From Mesorhizobium qingshengii (GTDB taxonomy: Bacteria; Pseudomonadota; Alphaproteobacteria; Rhizobiales; Rhizobiaceae), in NCBI RefSeq assembly GCF_900103325.1, contig NZ_FMXM01000016.1, forward strand, positions 62,001 through 126,000: a DNA stretch of 64,000 nt, written 5' to 3'. Numbering within the stretch: position 1 is the first letter of the stretch; each line of letters starts with the position of its first letter. The notes beneath the pieces were generated by a model. It did no database searches. It was not told the origin of the DNA and was given only the letters and a program-made list of their open reading frames with translations. Below are positions 63,006 through 64,000 of the stretch, piece after piece. Made by a program: the position numbers and the translations under genes.

Positions 63006-63854
63006 GTGAGAGAGCCCTTCAGTTTCGGTACGCCGGAACGTCGGCGCTTTGCCATGCAGTTCGGATACGACATGCGGCCGTCCTTCTGGCAGGAAGTCCG
63101 TTCCAACTCGCATCTGGTGATCGCCGCGATCGGCACCGCCGCACTGCTTGGCGTTGCCGCAGTGGCGTTGTGGCTGGCAATGCCGGCCAGTGAGAGGCAA
63201 GGGGCGGCGAGCCCCGAGCAGACCATTCCGACCATTCCGGTGAAGACGACGAAAATCGCCCCTGTGGGGGCTGCGGTGGCCACCGCCGCCGTGCCGCAGG
63301 CGGCACGCAAGTCCAATAAGGTTTCACCGACGGTGGCGAGAGCGGAAGCCACCATGCAAGCGCTCGCGGCCAATGATCCGCGTTGGACCAATTCGCAGTC
63401 CAGGGCCGCCCCTGCCCCCAGCCAGGTGGCGAGCCAGACTGAACAAGCGCCGGACAAACCGGCGGCGTTCGCGCAGCCGGCAGCCGATACCGACGCCACC
63501 ACCGAACTTGCCAAGGTTGCCGCACCCACCAGCGCGGCGGGCGGCGATCCCGATGGCGCGCAAACCGCCGCCATCCCGGCGGTGCAGCCGCAAGCGTCGG
63601 AACAGCAGCCCGAGGCAACCCGGAATGACAACAGTCAAGCCAAGGCGAAGCCACCGAAAGTGGTGGCCGCCGGTACCGGCCGCATCCTGAGGGCCGTGAC
63701 CATGCGCAGCGGCCCGAAGAAGAACGCGGCCGCCATCAGCACGGTGCCCGCCAAAACCTCGGTGCAGGTGATGAGCTGCCAGAAATGGTGCCAGATCGTC
63801 TACAATGGAAAGACCGGCTGGATCTACAAGACCTACATCAAGACCGGCGCCTGA
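63006..63854 (+). CDS. Membrane-anchored protein with bacterial SH3 domain
   Basis: A GTG at 63006 behind GGAGG (8-bp spacing) gives 282 residues (MREPFSFGTPERRRFAMQ...); the frame opens at 62874 and also has an ATG at 62991. A cytoplasmic stretch of about 40 residues precedes one membrane helix (LVIAAIGTAALLGVAAVALW). A long Ala/Pro/Gln-rich periplasmic linker follows, and an SH3_3 domain closes the protein (VTMRSGPKKNAAAISTVPAK, GKTGWIYKTYIK). SH3_3 domains usually bind peptidoglycan. Role unknown; a cell-wall or secretion function is inferred. Confidence 0.8.
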   Translation: MREPFSFGTPERRRFAMQFGYDMRPSFWQEVRSNSHLVIAAIGTAALLGVAAVALWLAMPASERQGAASPEQTIPTIPVKTTKIAPVGAAVATAAVPQAARKSNKVSPTVARAEATMQALAANDPRWTNSQSRAAPAPSQVASQTEQAPDKPAAFAQPAADTDATTELAKVAAPTSAAGGDPDGAQTAAIPAVQPQASEQQPEATRNDNSQAKAKPPKVVAAGTGRILRAVTMRSGPKKNAAAISTVPAKTSVQVMSCQKWCQIVYNGKTGWIYKTYIKTGA

Positions 63855-63877
63855 TGCGTCGGAGGTGTTGAGAAGCT

Positions 63878-64000
63878 CTACCGCGACCTGCCGCCAAAAA
63901 TGCGTCGCAAACGCCGCCACCTTCTGGCGCGCCTGCGTTGCCTGACATAGTCGCGATGCTGCTCAAAAGGCACTTCATACAGGCCGCAGGTGCCGCAGCC
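63878..64000 (-). CDS. 3' end of a hypothetical gene, truncated by the window edge
   Basis: The minus strand is open from the window end to a TAG at 63878-63880. It encodes the last 40 residues: GCGTCGLYEVPFEQHRDYVR then a strongly basic tail. Two cysteines and the clean stop 24 bp beyond the SH3 gene suggest a real gene running leftward into the window. Too little remains to identify it. Confidence 0.4.
   Translation of the reverse strand, partial: GCGTCGLYEVPFEQHRDYVRQRRRARRWRRLRRIFGGRSR

Overview
The window reads as chromosomal DNA of a Mesorhizobium-like alphaproteobacterium (Rhizobiales). The evidence is GC-rich coding sequence with many solute-binding-protein ABC transporters, a phasin, a PleC/DivJ/PdhS-type kinase behind a perfect CtrA box, a tRNA-His without the extra G-1 and with A73, a DUF768 relic (a family I know mainly from Mesorhizobium), and several Rhizobiales intergenic palindromes. 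No complete insertion sequence, integrase, phage or CRISPR array is visible.

Layout. (1) 60-6577: an AraFGH-type sugar importer with an SDR dehydrogenase, a GntR regulator and D-galactonate dehydratase, consistent with non-phosphorylative use of D-galactose and/or L-arabinose. (2) 6672-9239: Lrp regulator divergent from arginase and ornithine cyclodeaminase (arginine to ornithine to proline). (3) 9348-12259: mannonate dehydratase, a UxuR-like GntR regulator and an SDR that probably reduces fructuronate; RraA-like debris and one hypothetical gene follow. (4) 13563-18555: a second carbohydrate ABC importer with a zinc alcohol dehydrogenase, divergent from an unusual GntR protein with two winged helices. 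(5) 18602-23806: a DJ-1/PfpI protein and GntR regulator divergent from an iron alcohol dehydrogenase, an aldehyde dehydrogenase and an arylformamidase-like hydrolase; substrate unknown. (6) 24231-34699: a nine-gene catabolic operon plus divergent LysR gene. It holds two hydroxyquinol-type intradiol dioxygenases, a TfdB/resorcinol-hydroxylase-like flavoprotein, maleylacetate reductase and a complete Liv-type importer, and takes a phenolic such as resorcinol to 3-oxoadipate. (7) 35049-38157: tRNA-Asn and tRNA-His face each other across about 3 kb of decayed or hypothetical small genes.

(8) 38314-43080: a candidate small RNA with three CCTCCTCCC motifs, a phasin, and the large CtrA-box-preceded kinase. 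(9) 43418-47545: acetoacetyl-CoA synthetase and an AsmA protein. (10) 47552-51671: putrescine importer PotFGHI; its catabolic partners PuuA and PuuB lie at 59824-62754. (11) 52022-56377: a DMT exporter, an ScfR/RamB-type regulator divergent from isocitrate lyase, and a small conserved protein. (12) 56619-59715: a degenerate receiver protein, a HAD hydrolase, and a two-gene unit of a nicotianamine-synthase-like protein and a TupA-like ATP-grasp protein, the best candidate for an undescribed biosynthetic pair. (13) The right end carries an SH3-domain membrane protein and a truncated small gene.

Themes. Most of the left 34 kb is import plus first-step catabolism of plant-derived sugars, sugar acids, amino acids and phenolics, each module with its own regulator and often a recognisable inverted-repeat operator. 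The centre links acetyl-CoA/PHB economy (phasin, small RNA, acetoacetyl-CoA synthetase, isocitrate lyase and its regulator). The right third adds polyamine uptake and breakdown. Start codons were chosen from ribosome-binding sites and family length; alternatives are given where they matter.
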